Origin: Saprospiraceae bacterium
GTDB taxonomy: Bacteria > Bacteroidota > Bacteroidia > Chitinophagales > Saprospiraceae
Direction: 5' to 3'
Length of the DNA stretch: 60,807 nucleotides
NCBI GenBank assembly: GCA_026986005.1
Contig: JALSPK010000014.1
Span: 1 to 60,807, forward strand
Made by a program: the position numbers and the translations under genes. The notes below the pieces were generated by a model, which saw only the letters and a list, made by a program, of their open reading frames with translations, was not told the DNA's origin and did not search any database. Positions within the stretch are counted from its first letter, which is position 1; every line of letters begins with the position of its first letter. Below are positions 35,207 through 43,752 of the stretch, one piece after another.

Positions 35207-37612
35207 TCATTTCAATATAATATTTTGCTCGCCTTCTTTTAATTTTGTTTTGACATTATTCCATAAAAACTCGCCTTGTATTCCTTTTGGCAATTTTATT
35301 TTAGCATTACAATATTTATCAATAAATTTTAAATCAAAATCAATTTGACCTTTTGGATGCGGAAATCTACCTTTTATAGAAGATAAATTGCCAGGATTAG
35401 GTCGAATAATCACTTTTTCGAAACCAGGTGACCCCGGGTAAATGCCCGCAACAGTATGTAAAAATTCAAAACAAGGAGTCGAGCTCCATGCATGGCATTC
35501 AGAACGTGGATTCTTATCCGTTTCTCCAAAAGTAGTCATACCTTTATCAATCATGTGTTCCCATGGACCTAACAAACTTAGATATTTGTTTGCTAAACCA
35601 GTTTTTTGCAATGCTCTTACCAAATAAAATTTAAAATAAATAGAAGTTTGTATCAAATCCTTTTTATTAAGGATCTTTTCCATAAGTTTCTTTTGCTCCC
35701 TATTATTGATAGTATTGGTTAATATCGCAAAAATATTGGTATGTTGGGAAAACACATCTTTTTCAGGTCTTTCTGCAATCATTTTAGAATCATTGTCAAA
35801 ACACAATAACAGAACAGCCTTTTGAACATTTGAAGCAATTTTTCGGTATTCATCAGCTTCCTTTTTCAAACCAAAATACTCAAATAACTCTGCTGCATTT
35901 TGCAATGCATATACATATTGCAATGTCACATTGGCTGAATGCCCATCATCAGCACCGGGAGGTATGCCATTTTCAAATCCTGAAGTCCAATCTGTAAAAT
36001 TCCACCATTCGAGATTTGCCAACATTCCTGAATCATCTATTTTGTATTTAAACCAATCCAAAACAGTTCGAATACCGGGAATAAACTGCCTTAAAAACTC
36101 AGGGTCATCCCTATACATATAGTAATCATACATCATATCTATCCACAAAAGCGAATAGGTCGGAATAATTTGTACTATATACGACGGAAATCTACTTTGT
36201 GTAAGACCATTTGGAAGTCTTGAATCGTCAAATGATTTAATCGCTTTACGCATCAACCTGTCATCCCCTGTGACATATATCGAAACGAGTGATTCTATTC
36301 GTGCATCACCTACATATTGCAATTGCTCATAATATGGATCTAAAAACACTTCATGAGAAGAATTTTGCAAAGTTCTCCAAGCTACATCCCAAATTTTTTG
36401 AAGAGTATCATTTTGGCAATTAAACTTTGCTTTTTCCTCAAAAGGATAAGCGGAAAAAACATTGTAATATTTATTTATGATCAAGGGTTCGTCTTTGGTC
36501 TCTATATCCAATTGCACAAATCTAAAGACTCTAAGTGCCAAGGGCGAATACTTTCTATACATACCACCATCGGCAGTATAAATATCGTAATAACCTCTTA
36601 TTTCCTGATTCTTAAAACTATTCCTATTTAACTTTTTCCAGCCTCCATGAGCAGTACGGTTTTTGGATTTCTTTTCAAATAATGCTTCTGCATAAGTGAT
36701 TTTTATATTTGCATTTTCCCCTTTGCTCAATATCAATTCAGGGTAACCTACTGTGTGAACCTTATTGTCCAATAAGATACTGACTTTTGAATGAGCAGGT
36801 ATTATTATGTCATCCTCCAATTCTATATTGTCAATTCCCGAACTCCTTATGACAGATTTAAAATTTTCCTTTTCCCTTTTCATAAATGGTATCTTGCGGG
36901 GAACTAAATACCATGTGCTACCAAATAAAAAACCTCTACCTACAGAAAATTCTACTGTTGCACTACGCGGAATTAACCAACCGGAATCATCATATCCGAT
37001 TTTATTCCAACCCCAAGGGTATTTATTCCCATCTATCTTATCCCCCGGACCGGCTACATAGTATCCACCCACCGAATCGCTGACAAAGGGTATAAATTCA
37101 TACGCATAATTTTTGGTAACTTTCCATGGAGAATTTTTCCCTGTATTCAATGACGGAGATACTTGTTTCTCACTTTGAAGAATAAAAGCTGTTTGAAAAG
37201 TTTGTTGAGCACCATGACGAAACTCTCCAAAATTGACGACCTGGGCAGCCAATACATTTTTTCCCTTTTTGAGATAATGGGCAATATCTATCGTTTCATA
37301 TCTCCAGTTATTGATATCCCCTCTTGCCGGCCCTTCACTCACCTCTTCCCCGTTTACATACAATTTGTATCGATTATCGGCAGATACAAAAATTTTAAAC
37401 TTTTCAGGGATTATTTTCAAATCAAAATTTCTACGAAATAAAAACACACCATAATCAAGAGTTGACTCATAAGGATGTGTTATCCATTGAGCAGTCCAGG
37501 CATGTTTAAGTTGAGTAAATTCCTTTCCTTGATGATTTATTTTAACAGTAGATTCTTGGGAAAATAGTATATTTCCCGTAAGCAATACAATTATTATGAG
37601 TATCTTATCCAT
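35207..37612 (-). CDS. GH78 alpha-L-rhamnosidase, exported form
   Basis: An 801-residue paralogue of the next gene with a signal peptide (MDKILIIIVLLTGNILFSQ), so it acts in the periplasm or outside. It shares AQWITHPYESTLDYGVFLF, the NRYKLYVNGEE segment, EQLQYVGDARIESLVS, WWNFTDWTSGFENGIPPG, and the terminal beta domain. It is the first gene of the minus-strand operon that runs to 24576. A LacI-type operator and promoter lie 81-92 bases upstream of its start codon. The in-tandem exported and cytoplasmic copies suggest that rhamnose is removed both before and after uptake. Confidence 0.88.
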   Translation of the reverse strand: MDKILIIIVLLTGNILFSQESTVKINHQGKEFTQLKHAWTAQWITHPYESTLDYGVFLFRRNFDLKIIPEKFKIFVSADNRYKLYVNGEEVSEGPARGDINNWRYETIDIAHYLKKGKNVLAAQVVNFGEFRHGAQQTFQTAFILQSEKQVSPSLNTGKNSPWKVTKNYAYEFIPFVSDSVGGYYVAGPGDKIDGNKYPWGWNKIGYDDSGWLIPRSATVEFSVGRGFLFGSTWYLVPRKIPFMKREKENFKSVIRSSGIDNIELEDDIIIPAHSKVSILLDNKVHTVGYPELILSKGENANIKITYAEALFEKKSKNRTAHGGWKKLNRNSFKNQEIRGYYDIYTADGGMYRKYSPLALRVFRFVQLDIETKDEPLIINKYYNVFSAYPFEEKAKFNCQNDTLQKIWDVAWRTLQNSSHEVFLDPYYEQLQYVGDARIESLVSIYVTGDDRLMRKAIKSFDDSRLPNGLTQSRFPSYIVQIIPTYSLLWIDMMYDYYMYRDDPEFLRQFIPGIRTVLDWFKYKIDDSGMLANLEWWNFTDWTSGFENGIPPGADDGHSANVTLQYVYALQNAAELFEYFGLKKEADEYRKIASNVQKAVLLLCFDNDSKMIAERPEKDVFSQHTNIFAILTNTINNREQKKLMEKILNKKDLIQTSIYFKFYLVRALQKTGLANKYLSLLGPWEHMIDKGMTTFGETDKNPRSECHAWSSTPCFEFLHTVAGIYPGSPGFEKVIIRPNPGNLSSIKGRFPHPKGQIDFDLKFIDKYCNAKIKLPKGIQGEFLWNNVKTKLKEGEQNIILK

Positions 37613-37665
37613 CTAATATTTAATTAATTTACTTAAAAAGCAAATCACTTAAGCAATTTGAAAAG

Positions 37666-37704
37666 TGAATATACAATACAAATTCAATTTATGCCAACGA
37701 TTGC
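37666..37704 (-). promoter_or_regulatory. LacI-type operator and promoter of the rhamnosidase operon
   Basis: On the minus strand the 12-mer GCAATCGTTGGC (37704-37693) resembles the lacI-linked operator GCAAACGTTTGT. A TTG inside it (37697-37695), a 21-base spacer and TATATTCA (37673-37666, two mismatches to TAnnTTTG) form a plausible promoter reading into the gene starting at 37612. The geometry matches the other two sites (41322 and 46886). Confidence 0.55.
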
Positions 37705-37748
37705 GTAAATATTTTATAAAAATACAATTTTTTTCTTACAAATGCAAT

Positions 37749-38636
37749 TTACAAGGTTTTATTTACTTCAATAACTATTCTCTTTATATGTTGCGGTGTA
37801 GTTCCGCAACAACCTCCTATACAATTTGCGCCTGCATTAATCAATTTCGGGATTTCAATTGCCATTATATCCGGAGTTTCTGTATATACGGAGATTCCGT
37901 TTATCAATTTTGGGAGACCTGCATTTGCTTGTACAATTATAGGAATCGTATTATTTGTCTTTCTCATCTCGCTTACAATTTCTAACATTCCACTAAACCC
38001 ATTTCCACAATTAGTACCTACAATATCCACTTTATTTTTCACTAAAAACTCAACTACTTCGCTTGGTGATGTCCCCATCATCGTACGATAACTATCATCC
38101 ATTTGTTTATCGAAAGTAAATGTGCAAATAACTTCTAAATCCGTATTTTTATTTACAGCATCAACGGCGCATTTTGCTTCATTCAAATCATAGAATGTCT
38201 CTATGCATATAGCATCTGCGCCACCATCTCTTAAGGCAATAGCCTGTTCAGAAAATGAATCAATCAATTCATCTTCCGTAACTTCCTCAGTCACTAAAAA
38301 TTTACCACTTGGTCCCATTGACCCTAAAACGAAATTGTCATTTCCTGCGGCCTCCCTTGATATTTCTGCGGCAATTTTATTTAGCTCATAAGCTCTTTTA
38401 TCCAGGTCAAAACCTGAAAGTTTTATGCTATTTCCACCAAATGAATTTGTTTCGACCATTTGAGCACCTGCACTAATATACTGTTGTGCAATATCCAAAA
38501 CGTCATTGCGATGAGTAACATTCCACAATTCGGGGCATTCACCTAACTTCAATCCTTTATCAAAAAGCATTGTACCCCACGCTCCATCTGAAATCATTAT
38601 TTTTCCTTTTGCTAATTCATCTATTAATCTACCCAT
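37749..38636 (-). CDS. Homocysteine S-methyltransferase family protein, stand-alone
   Basis: A 295-residue TIM barrel of the homocysteine-binding family (like the first domain of MetH and like BHMT/MmuM). Family motifs are LIDELAKGKIMISDGAWGT, ETNSFGGN, and a zinc site formed by the Cys in GTNCGNGF with the Cys pair in GGCCGTTPQHI. It transfers a methyl group from a donor (methyl-corrinoid, betaine or S-methylmethionine) to homocysteine. The domain is not fused to pterin- or B12-binding domains. Those functions are encoded separately at 51708 and 53944, so it might be a methyl acceptor branch of the corrinoid system. It could equally be an unrelated methionine-salvage enzyme. Confidence 0.83.
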   Translation of the reverse strand: MGRLIDELAKGKIMISDGAWGTMLFDKGLKLGECPELWNVTHRNDVLDIAQQYISAGAQMVETNSFGGNSIKLSGFDLDKRAYELNKIAAEISREAAGNDNFVLGSMGPSGKFLVTEEVTEDELIDSFSEQAIALRDGGADAICIETFYDLNEAKCAVDAVNKNTDLEVICTFTFDKQMDDSYRTMMGTSPSEVVEFLVKNKVDIVGTNCGNGFSGMLEIVSEMRKTNNTIPIIVQANAGLPKLINGISVYTETPDIMAIEIPKLINAGANCIGGCCGTTPQHIKRIVIEVNKTL

Positions 38637-38707
38637 ATCTTAAAGCTGTCCATTTAAAATTTCCAAATTTACACAATTAAGTTGAAACTGTTGATTCCAA
38701 ATAAAAA

Positions 38708-38738
38708 AAGTGTCTTAAACTTGCGATCTAAGACACTT
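38708..38738 (-). terminator. Rho-independent terminator of the T9SS surface protein gene
   Basis: The 10-bp arms AAGTGTCTTA and TAAGACACTT enclose an 11-base loop. On the minus strand the hairpin is followed by seven Ts. It lies 25 bases after the stop of the gene at 38764-41202. Confidence 0.85.
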
Positions 38739-38763
38739 ACACCATTAAAAACACACTACTTTC

Positions 38764-41202
38764 TTATTTTATAATAAACTTCAATGCTTTTTTACTTTTT
38801 TCTTTAATGAAATAGACTCCTTTTTTCAGATTGGAAACATTTAATTTATTCCCTGAGGCTTTTGGAACAAATATTTTTTCTCCTTTCATATCACAGATTG
38901 TGACATTCTCCCAATTATCAATATTGAAGACATTGATATAATCACTTGCAGGATTAGGAAAAACCAATAACTTATCGCCATATAATTGAACATCTATCAC
39001 ATCGGAATATTCATATCTATTATCATAATCCACTTGTTTCAATCTATAATAATTATGACCATAAGAAGCAGTATGATCCTTAAAACTATAAGTATTTATA
39101 TCTCTGCTATTTCCATTTCCTTTGATTTTGCCAATACTTTTAAAGTTTTGTCCATCAGTGCCACGTTCGATCATAAAATAATCATTATTCACTTCTGATG
39201 CAGTTTCCCATTTCAATTCTACAACACCATTTACTTCTTTAGCTTTAAAGGATAATAGTTTAATTGGTATCTCGCTTTGAGGTCCATAAATCACAACCCA
39301 ACCCGGCTTTTTCACACCATAATCAATTACCCAACCTGCAGGTAATCCGGTTACAGAAGAAAAAGTTCCTGATAATGCACCGGCATATTCTAAAACGATA
39401 AATTCATCATTATTTGCCGGTGTAAAGCTACCAAAATCCAGTGCAAGCATACCGTCCAAAGTGACATCACCGGACGTTACTCTTATTTGATCTTGATCTC
39501 CAGCATTGGCTCCTCCGTTGCCTGATATTTCACAATTGTAAACAGTAGTTGATGCCGGAGCAAAACCATGTGCTATTTCTAATATTCCCGGTGAATTCCC
39601 CGGATTCAGGATACCTTCTTGTGTAAAACTTGTATTATCAATAGTTTTTCCTGAATAAATCTCACCGGTTGATTTATTTATAAAACTGCTTCCGGCCACG
39701 CCTTTAATAGCCCAATAAGAACCTGTTGGCAATACTTGTTTATATGTTCCAAAATTAGAAAATGTACCTCCTGAAGTATAAATTGACTCATATTGTACAT
39801 CCTGAATATATATTCCCGAGAATTCTTCATTCGTAAATGTACCGTTATTATCAATTCCTCTATGACCACAATGCGCATTTAAACCGATATTGATTTCTGC
39901 AACGTTTGTATTACTAAATGTACCCCCGTTATTGTACAAAGCTTGAAGAGTAGTATTATCGATATTTATTGTTCCGCCATTATTGTTAAATGTTGATGAA
40001 CCGGACATATAAATTCCCCTTGAACCAGTATTTTTAATAGTTATAGTGCCCGTATTATCAAAAGTACCGTTATTGTTTTCAATTCCATTAGTAGAAATTG
40101 CTGCATTCACTCCGATATTTATCGTACCGCTATTAGTATATGATGAACTCGCATCAAAATTCAAAATTCCCTGACCTTGAGAATCATCAATATCTAAAGT
40201 TCCTGAATTTGTAAATGTTGCTCTATTGTCAATTCCTGCTTTATTTGCCGCAGTACTTCCATTCAAATCCATGAGATCCAAATTAGTGAAAGTAGCAGAA
40301 TTTCTGTTCAGAATAGGCGAATCCGTACCTTTCTCGATAGTGATTAATCCTGATGTATTGGTGAATGTTCCTCCGTTGTTATCAATACCTTTGTAAACTC
40401 CCGCTTGAATTGTTATCTCTCCGTTATTATCATTTTCAAAAATTTTTCTATTATCTATTCCGGGAAAGTTTGTACCGGTATTATGAATTGTAATTAATGC
40501 ATTATCATTATAAAACTGAACAGCTCCTGCCTGATTAAAAATACCGCCTCTCCCAATTGTTCCACTAGTGGAACCAATGGTTATATCTCCATTATTATAA
40601 AATTCTGCATTATTGTCAATACCATAATACCCAATATTATCATTTAAGCCAATGCCAATAATACCATCATTCCAAAATGTCTGTGTACCGGCATAATTTA
40701 AAATACCACTTCCATTTACAGTATTATCCACATAAATCTCTCCTGTTGCAGAATTTGTCAAATCAACCCGGCAATCAATCCCATGATAAAAACCCGTTGT
40801 ACCATCAACATTGATAACTCCGTTATTGGTAACAGTATTCGCTGCTTGAAATAAAATACCGTTTCTTGTAGAATTATTAACAGTCAATGTACCATCATTA
40901 AGAAATTCTGCACTAGCTCCATTTACTCTAAATCCATAATCGGGTGAGCCTTCTATCAATAATTCCACTCCGCTATCAATTGATAATTTTGCATTCCCAA
41001 GTACAACATTCAATGCAAATGCATCTACATCGACAGTTACTTCTCCCGAGTAGATAGTGACTTTATCAGAGGCAGTAGGAACGCCAACAGGATTCCAGTT
41101 GGCTGCAACGCTCCAATTTCCTACTCCACCGACCCAATTGCTTGCCGTTAACAACACTTGCGAAAACAGTACAAACACAAACAAAATATAAATCTTTTTC
41201 AT
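38764..41202 (-). CDS. Large T9SS-secreted surface protein with beta-helix-like repeats
   Basis: An 812-residue protein with a signal peptide (IYILFVFVLFSQVLLTAS). Residues ~60-540 are repeats of about 25-30 residues of the type GIDNNGTFTNTGTITI, rich in Asn, Thr, Gly and Ile, typical of parallel beta-helix surface proteins. Residues ~650-740 look like a fibronectin-like domain (VELKWETASEVNNDYFMIER). The last ~75 residues are a T9SS sorting domain (FPNPASDYINVFN, then MKGEKIF, ending VYFIKEKSKKALKFIIK), so the protein is exported and probably anchored to the surface. It is monocistronic, bounded by a terminator, and preceded by an operator like that of the lacI locus. Its binding target is unknown. 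Confidence 0.85.
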   Translation of the reverse strand: MKKIYILFVFVLFSQVLLTASNWVGGVGNWSVAANWNPVGVPTASDKVTIYSGEVTVDVDAFALNVVLGNAKLSIDSGVELLIEGSPDYGFRVNGASAEFLNDGTLTVNNSTRNGILFQAANTVTNNGVINVDGTTGFYHGIDCRVDLTNSATGEIYVDNTVNGSGILNYAGTQTFWNDGIIGIGLNDNIGYYGIDNNAEFYNNGDITIGSTSGTIGRGGIFNQAGAVQFYNDNALITIHNTGTNFPGIDNRKIFENDNNGEITIQAGVYKGIDNNGGTFTNTSGLITIEKGTDSPILNRNSATFTNLDLMDLNGSTAANKAGIDNRATFTNSGTLDIDDSQGQGILNFDASSSYTNSGTINIGVNAAISTNGIENNNGTFDNTGTITIKNTGSRGIYMSGSSTFNNNGGTINIDNTTLQALYNNGGTFSNTNVAEINIGLNAHCGHRGIDNNGTFTNEEFSGIYIQDVQYESIYTSGGTFSNFGTYKQVLPTGSYWAIKGVAGSSFINKSTGEIYSGKTIDNTSFTQEGILNPGNSPGILEIAHGFAPASTTVYNCEISGNGGANAGDQDQIRVTSGDVTLDGMLALDFGSFTPANNDEFIVLEYAGALSGTFSSVTGLPAGWVIDYGVKKPGWVVIYGPQSEIPIKLLSFKAKEVNGVVELKWETASEVNNDYFMIERGTDGQNFKSIGKIKGNGNSRDINTYSFKDHTASYGHNYYRLKQVDYDNRYEYSDVIDVQLYGDKLLVFPNPASDYINVFNIDNWENVTICDMKGEKIFVPKASGNKLNVSNLKKGVYFIKEKSKKALKFIIK

Positions 41203-41294
41203 AATATCTTGGTTTTAAAAGTTAAACCCGGCAATTTGCCGAATCAAGAATAAACAAATAACTGTAATGGCGAACAACTACTTGTACTATTCGG

Positions 41295-41333
41295 TAAATA
41301 TACAACAAAACAAAATTCTACGCAATCGTTTGT
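41295..41333 (-). promoter_or_regulatory. LacI-type operator and promoter of the T9SS protein gene
   Basis: The 12-mer GCAATCGTTTGT (41322-41333) differs from the lacI-linked operator GCAAACGTTTGT by one base. On the minus strand a TTG inside it, a 20-base spacer and TATATTTA (41302-41295, one mismatch to TAnnTTTG) form a promoter pointing to the gene at 41202. Confidence 0.6.
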
Positions 41334-41378
41334 TTTATTTTAACATTTGTTATTGCTTAATTTATAATTATTCTAAAT

Positions 41379-41603
41379 GACGTAAATTCTTAAAGTGCTT
41401 GGTTTTAGAAAAATATATATTTTTGATGAGATTTATGTCTTTCTAATAATTATTGATACCTTAGCATAGGTAATTTGAATAGATAGAGTGCTTTTGGGAT
41501 GAAAAATATCAATTTTTGTATTAAAAAAACATATATTTTTAAGGAATAGTAGCGCTATTTCAAAAAATGTTGATAAATTTTAATAACTATATGGACAGGC
41601 ACT
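41379..41603. mobile_element. Decayed MITE-like element, copy 4
   Basis: The left part (AAAGTGCTTGGTTTTAGAAA onward, including GATGAGATTTATGTCTTTCT and a TAGCAT core) follows copy 2 base by base with scattered mismatches. The right end ATGGACAGGCACT matches the terminal inverted repeat with few changes. About 60-70 extra bases between 41482 and 41570 have no counterpart in the other copies. The left inverted repeat is nearly lost. The rest of the 41203-41678 gap contains only the operator. Confidence 0.7.
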
Positions 41604-41678
41604 ATACAACACTGGTAATTAGAATGATACTAAAAGGGCTCTAATCATCACATATAAGTCAATAGGATATTCACTAAA

Positions 41679-42887
41679 TCAATGAAAACTTAGTAATATA
41701 GGTTTATTCTTCCTCTCAGCATTCCTTTCTAAAAATGTTGAAAAATATGACATATTCCTGAAACTGGAAAAACCTGTTTCCCAACAGGCATAAAAACAGT
41801 AATCGGATGAATTATCTTTATCAAAATTCAGCCTAACCATATATGTATCCTCGATACCTTTAGCAGGAAAGCTATCTTTAACAATTGAGTCAAAATCATT
41901 GTCATCAATCAACATGGCCAAGCCCAACATCTTGTGATCTTCAGCCTGTGTATCATAAGTAGCAAATATTTTTTGGTTGTATTTATTCTCCTTATATAAC
42001 TTTTCACTATGCAAATTCACAATTCCGGAAACAAGTTTCTCATCACCTTTTAGTCCTATGACTGAAACTGTACTCGTATAGTAAAAAGAGCCGCCGTAAA
42101 TTGATAATATATGCTCAATATCATAAGTTCTGTTCAAGATTTTAAAACCTTTGTGCACCAATTTTAATGAGGCATACAATGGCCCGTCATTGAGCAATGC
42201 ATATGAACTATTTTGGGGATTCCTAATAGGATAAATAGTATCACCCACTTGGATAGCAATAGCTCCTGCACCTAAGGAATTACCAACGTGTAAGATATCC
42301 ATTCCCCAATCAGATAATGCATGATAATTGGTCCCATCTATACCAACACTATCAAGCACCATCTTTTCTGTCCTTTTACCAAAAATATCAATACCATTTC
42401 TTTGATCATAATAATTTCTAAAAGCAACTCTATCATTTTCCCAAGCAGGCCCTTCCATCAAAAACAAATTTGATGCTTTAACTGTATCAGATGTCGTTAA
42501 TCTTTTCACTCCTGTAATTTCAATATACGGTGGTTTTCTTGAGCCAAATCTCACATTAGCCCTTACCTTTTGTGGATGACGTGACTCGACTGGCTTAACT
42601 TTCAAGTTTATAATTTCTTCCGGATCGAAGTCAACCAATAAAAACATAAAGTCTTTTTCACCATTTCCATTTCTGTCAATTATTTGAAAAGGAATTTCTT
42701 TTTCAACGGAAAATACCGCATAAGTCGAATCATTAAAATTGTCCGGTAATTTATTTAAGTCGATAAACACAGGCTCATCAGTTCGTTTAAACTTTGTGGG
42801 ATTAGTCAATTCAAAAGAAATGTCTTTCTCTTGGCATGAATACAACATTGCAACAAAGAAAACAAATAATAGGTATCTCATCTTCAC
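41679..42887 (-). CDS. DUF4861 lipoprotein of a uronate locus
   Basis: A 402-residue exported lipoprotein (MRYLLFVFFVAMLYSC, Cys17 lipidated from the first Met at 42887). The central part matches DUF4861, with FLMEGPAWENDRVAFRNY, then NYHALSDWGMDILHVGNSLG, and GGSFYYTSTVSV. The family is frequent in Bacteroidota loci for pectin, ulvan and other uronate-containing polysaccharides, where it may act on, or bind, unsaturated oligosaccharides. The function is not established. It is the last gene of the lacI-kduI-kdgK-kduD operon, 22 bases after kduD. Confidence 0.82.
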   Translation of the reverse strand: MKMRYLLFVFFVAMLYSCQEKDISFELTNPTKFKRTDEPVFIDLNKLPDNFNDSTYAVFSVEKEIPFQIIDRNGNGEKDFMFLLVDFDPEEIINLKVKPVESRHPQKVRANVRFGSRKPPYIEITGVKRLTTSDTVKASNLFLMEGPAWENDRVAFRNYYDQRNGIDIFGKRTEKMVLDSVGIDGTNYHALSDWGMDILHVGNSLGAGAIAIQVGDTIYPIRNPQNSSYALLNDGPLYASLKLVHKGFKILNRTYDIEHILSIYGGSFYYTSTVSVIGLKGDEKLVSGIVNLHSEKLYKENKYNQKIFATYDTQAEDHKMLGLAMLIDDNDFDSIVKDSFPAKGIEDTYMVRLNFDKDNSSDYCFYACWETGFSSFRNMSYFSTFLERNAERKNKPILLSFH

Positions 42888-42909
42888 GATTATTTTATAT
42901 TAATAAATA

Positions 42910-43704
42910 TTATTCTTCCCCTGCATGGCTACCCAATGTAGCAAGAATTCCCCCATCAACATAAAGTATATGACCATTGACAAAATCAGAAGCCTTTGAA
43001 GCCAGGAATATAGCTGCACCTTGCAATTCATCAGGATTTCCCCATCTCCTTGCAGGTGTACGTTTCACAATAAAATCATTAAAGGGATGTCCATCAACTC
43101 TTATAGGTGCAGTTTGGGCAGTAGCAAAATATCCCGGTCCAATACCATTTGTCTGTATTCCGAATCGTGCCCATTCGTCAGCCATTTCTTTTGTTAGCAT
43201 TTTCAGTCCTCCTTTTGCAGCTGCATAGGCGCTTACGGTATTTCGAGATACTTCACTCATCATCGAATTCATATTGATTATCTTTCCCCCTGATTTTCTT
43301 CTAATCATAGATTTTGCTACATATTTAGCCATAATAAACGGTCCTACCAAATCAATATCTATAACTTGACGAAAATCCTCTGCCGACATATCCACAATTG
43401 GAATTCTTTTTATTATTCCGGCATTATTCACAAGGATATCAATCGGACCTACTTCCTTTTCAATTTTGTCAATATATTTTGATACAATTTTATCATCGGT
43501 CACGTCAAATAAGTACATCTTAGCATCAATACCGTATTTTTTGTATTCATTTAATGCGTTATCCAATTTTTCTTGTGAAATATCATTCACTACAATTTGT
43601 GCACCTGCTTTTGCCAATCCTTTTGCAATTGCCATTCCGAGTCCATGTGTTCCACCGGTAACTAAAGCTATTTTCCCTGTTAAATCAAATAAATCTAAAC
43701 TCAT
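42910..43704 (-). CDS. kduD: 2-deoxy-D-gluconate 3-dehydrogenase / KduD-like SDR
   Basis: A 264-residue short-chain dehydrogenase. The NAD-binding motif is TGGTHGLG, the catalytic tetrad includes Ser in NMNSMM, and Tyr and Lys in SAYAAAKGG, and the substrate-side segment RTPARRWGNPDEL is typical of gluconate/KduD enzymes. KduD interconverts 2,5-diketo-3-deoxygluconate and 2-keto-3-deoxygluconate (KDG) in unsaturated-uronate degradation. It lies between the KDG kinase and DUF4861 genes. A gluconate 5-dehydrogenase activity is the main alternative, but kduI in the same operon favours KduD. Confidence 0.87.
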   Translation of the reverse strand: MSLDLFDLTGKIALVTGGTHGLGMAIAKGLAKAGAQIVVNDISQEKLDNALNEYKKYGIDAKMYLFDVTDDKIVSKYIDKIEKEVGPIDILVNNAGIIKRIPIVDMSAEDFRQVIDIDLVGPFIMAKYVAKSMIRRKSGGKIINMNSMMSEVSRNTVSAYAAAKGGLKMLTKEMADEWARFGIQTNGIGPGYFATAQTAPIRVDGHPFNDFIVKRTPARRWGNPDELQGAAIFLASKASDFVNGHILYVDGGILATLGSHAGEE

Positions 43705-43752
43705 TTTATTTTTATTTTTTTAATTATTTTAGTTTACTAAATACCATGTCTT

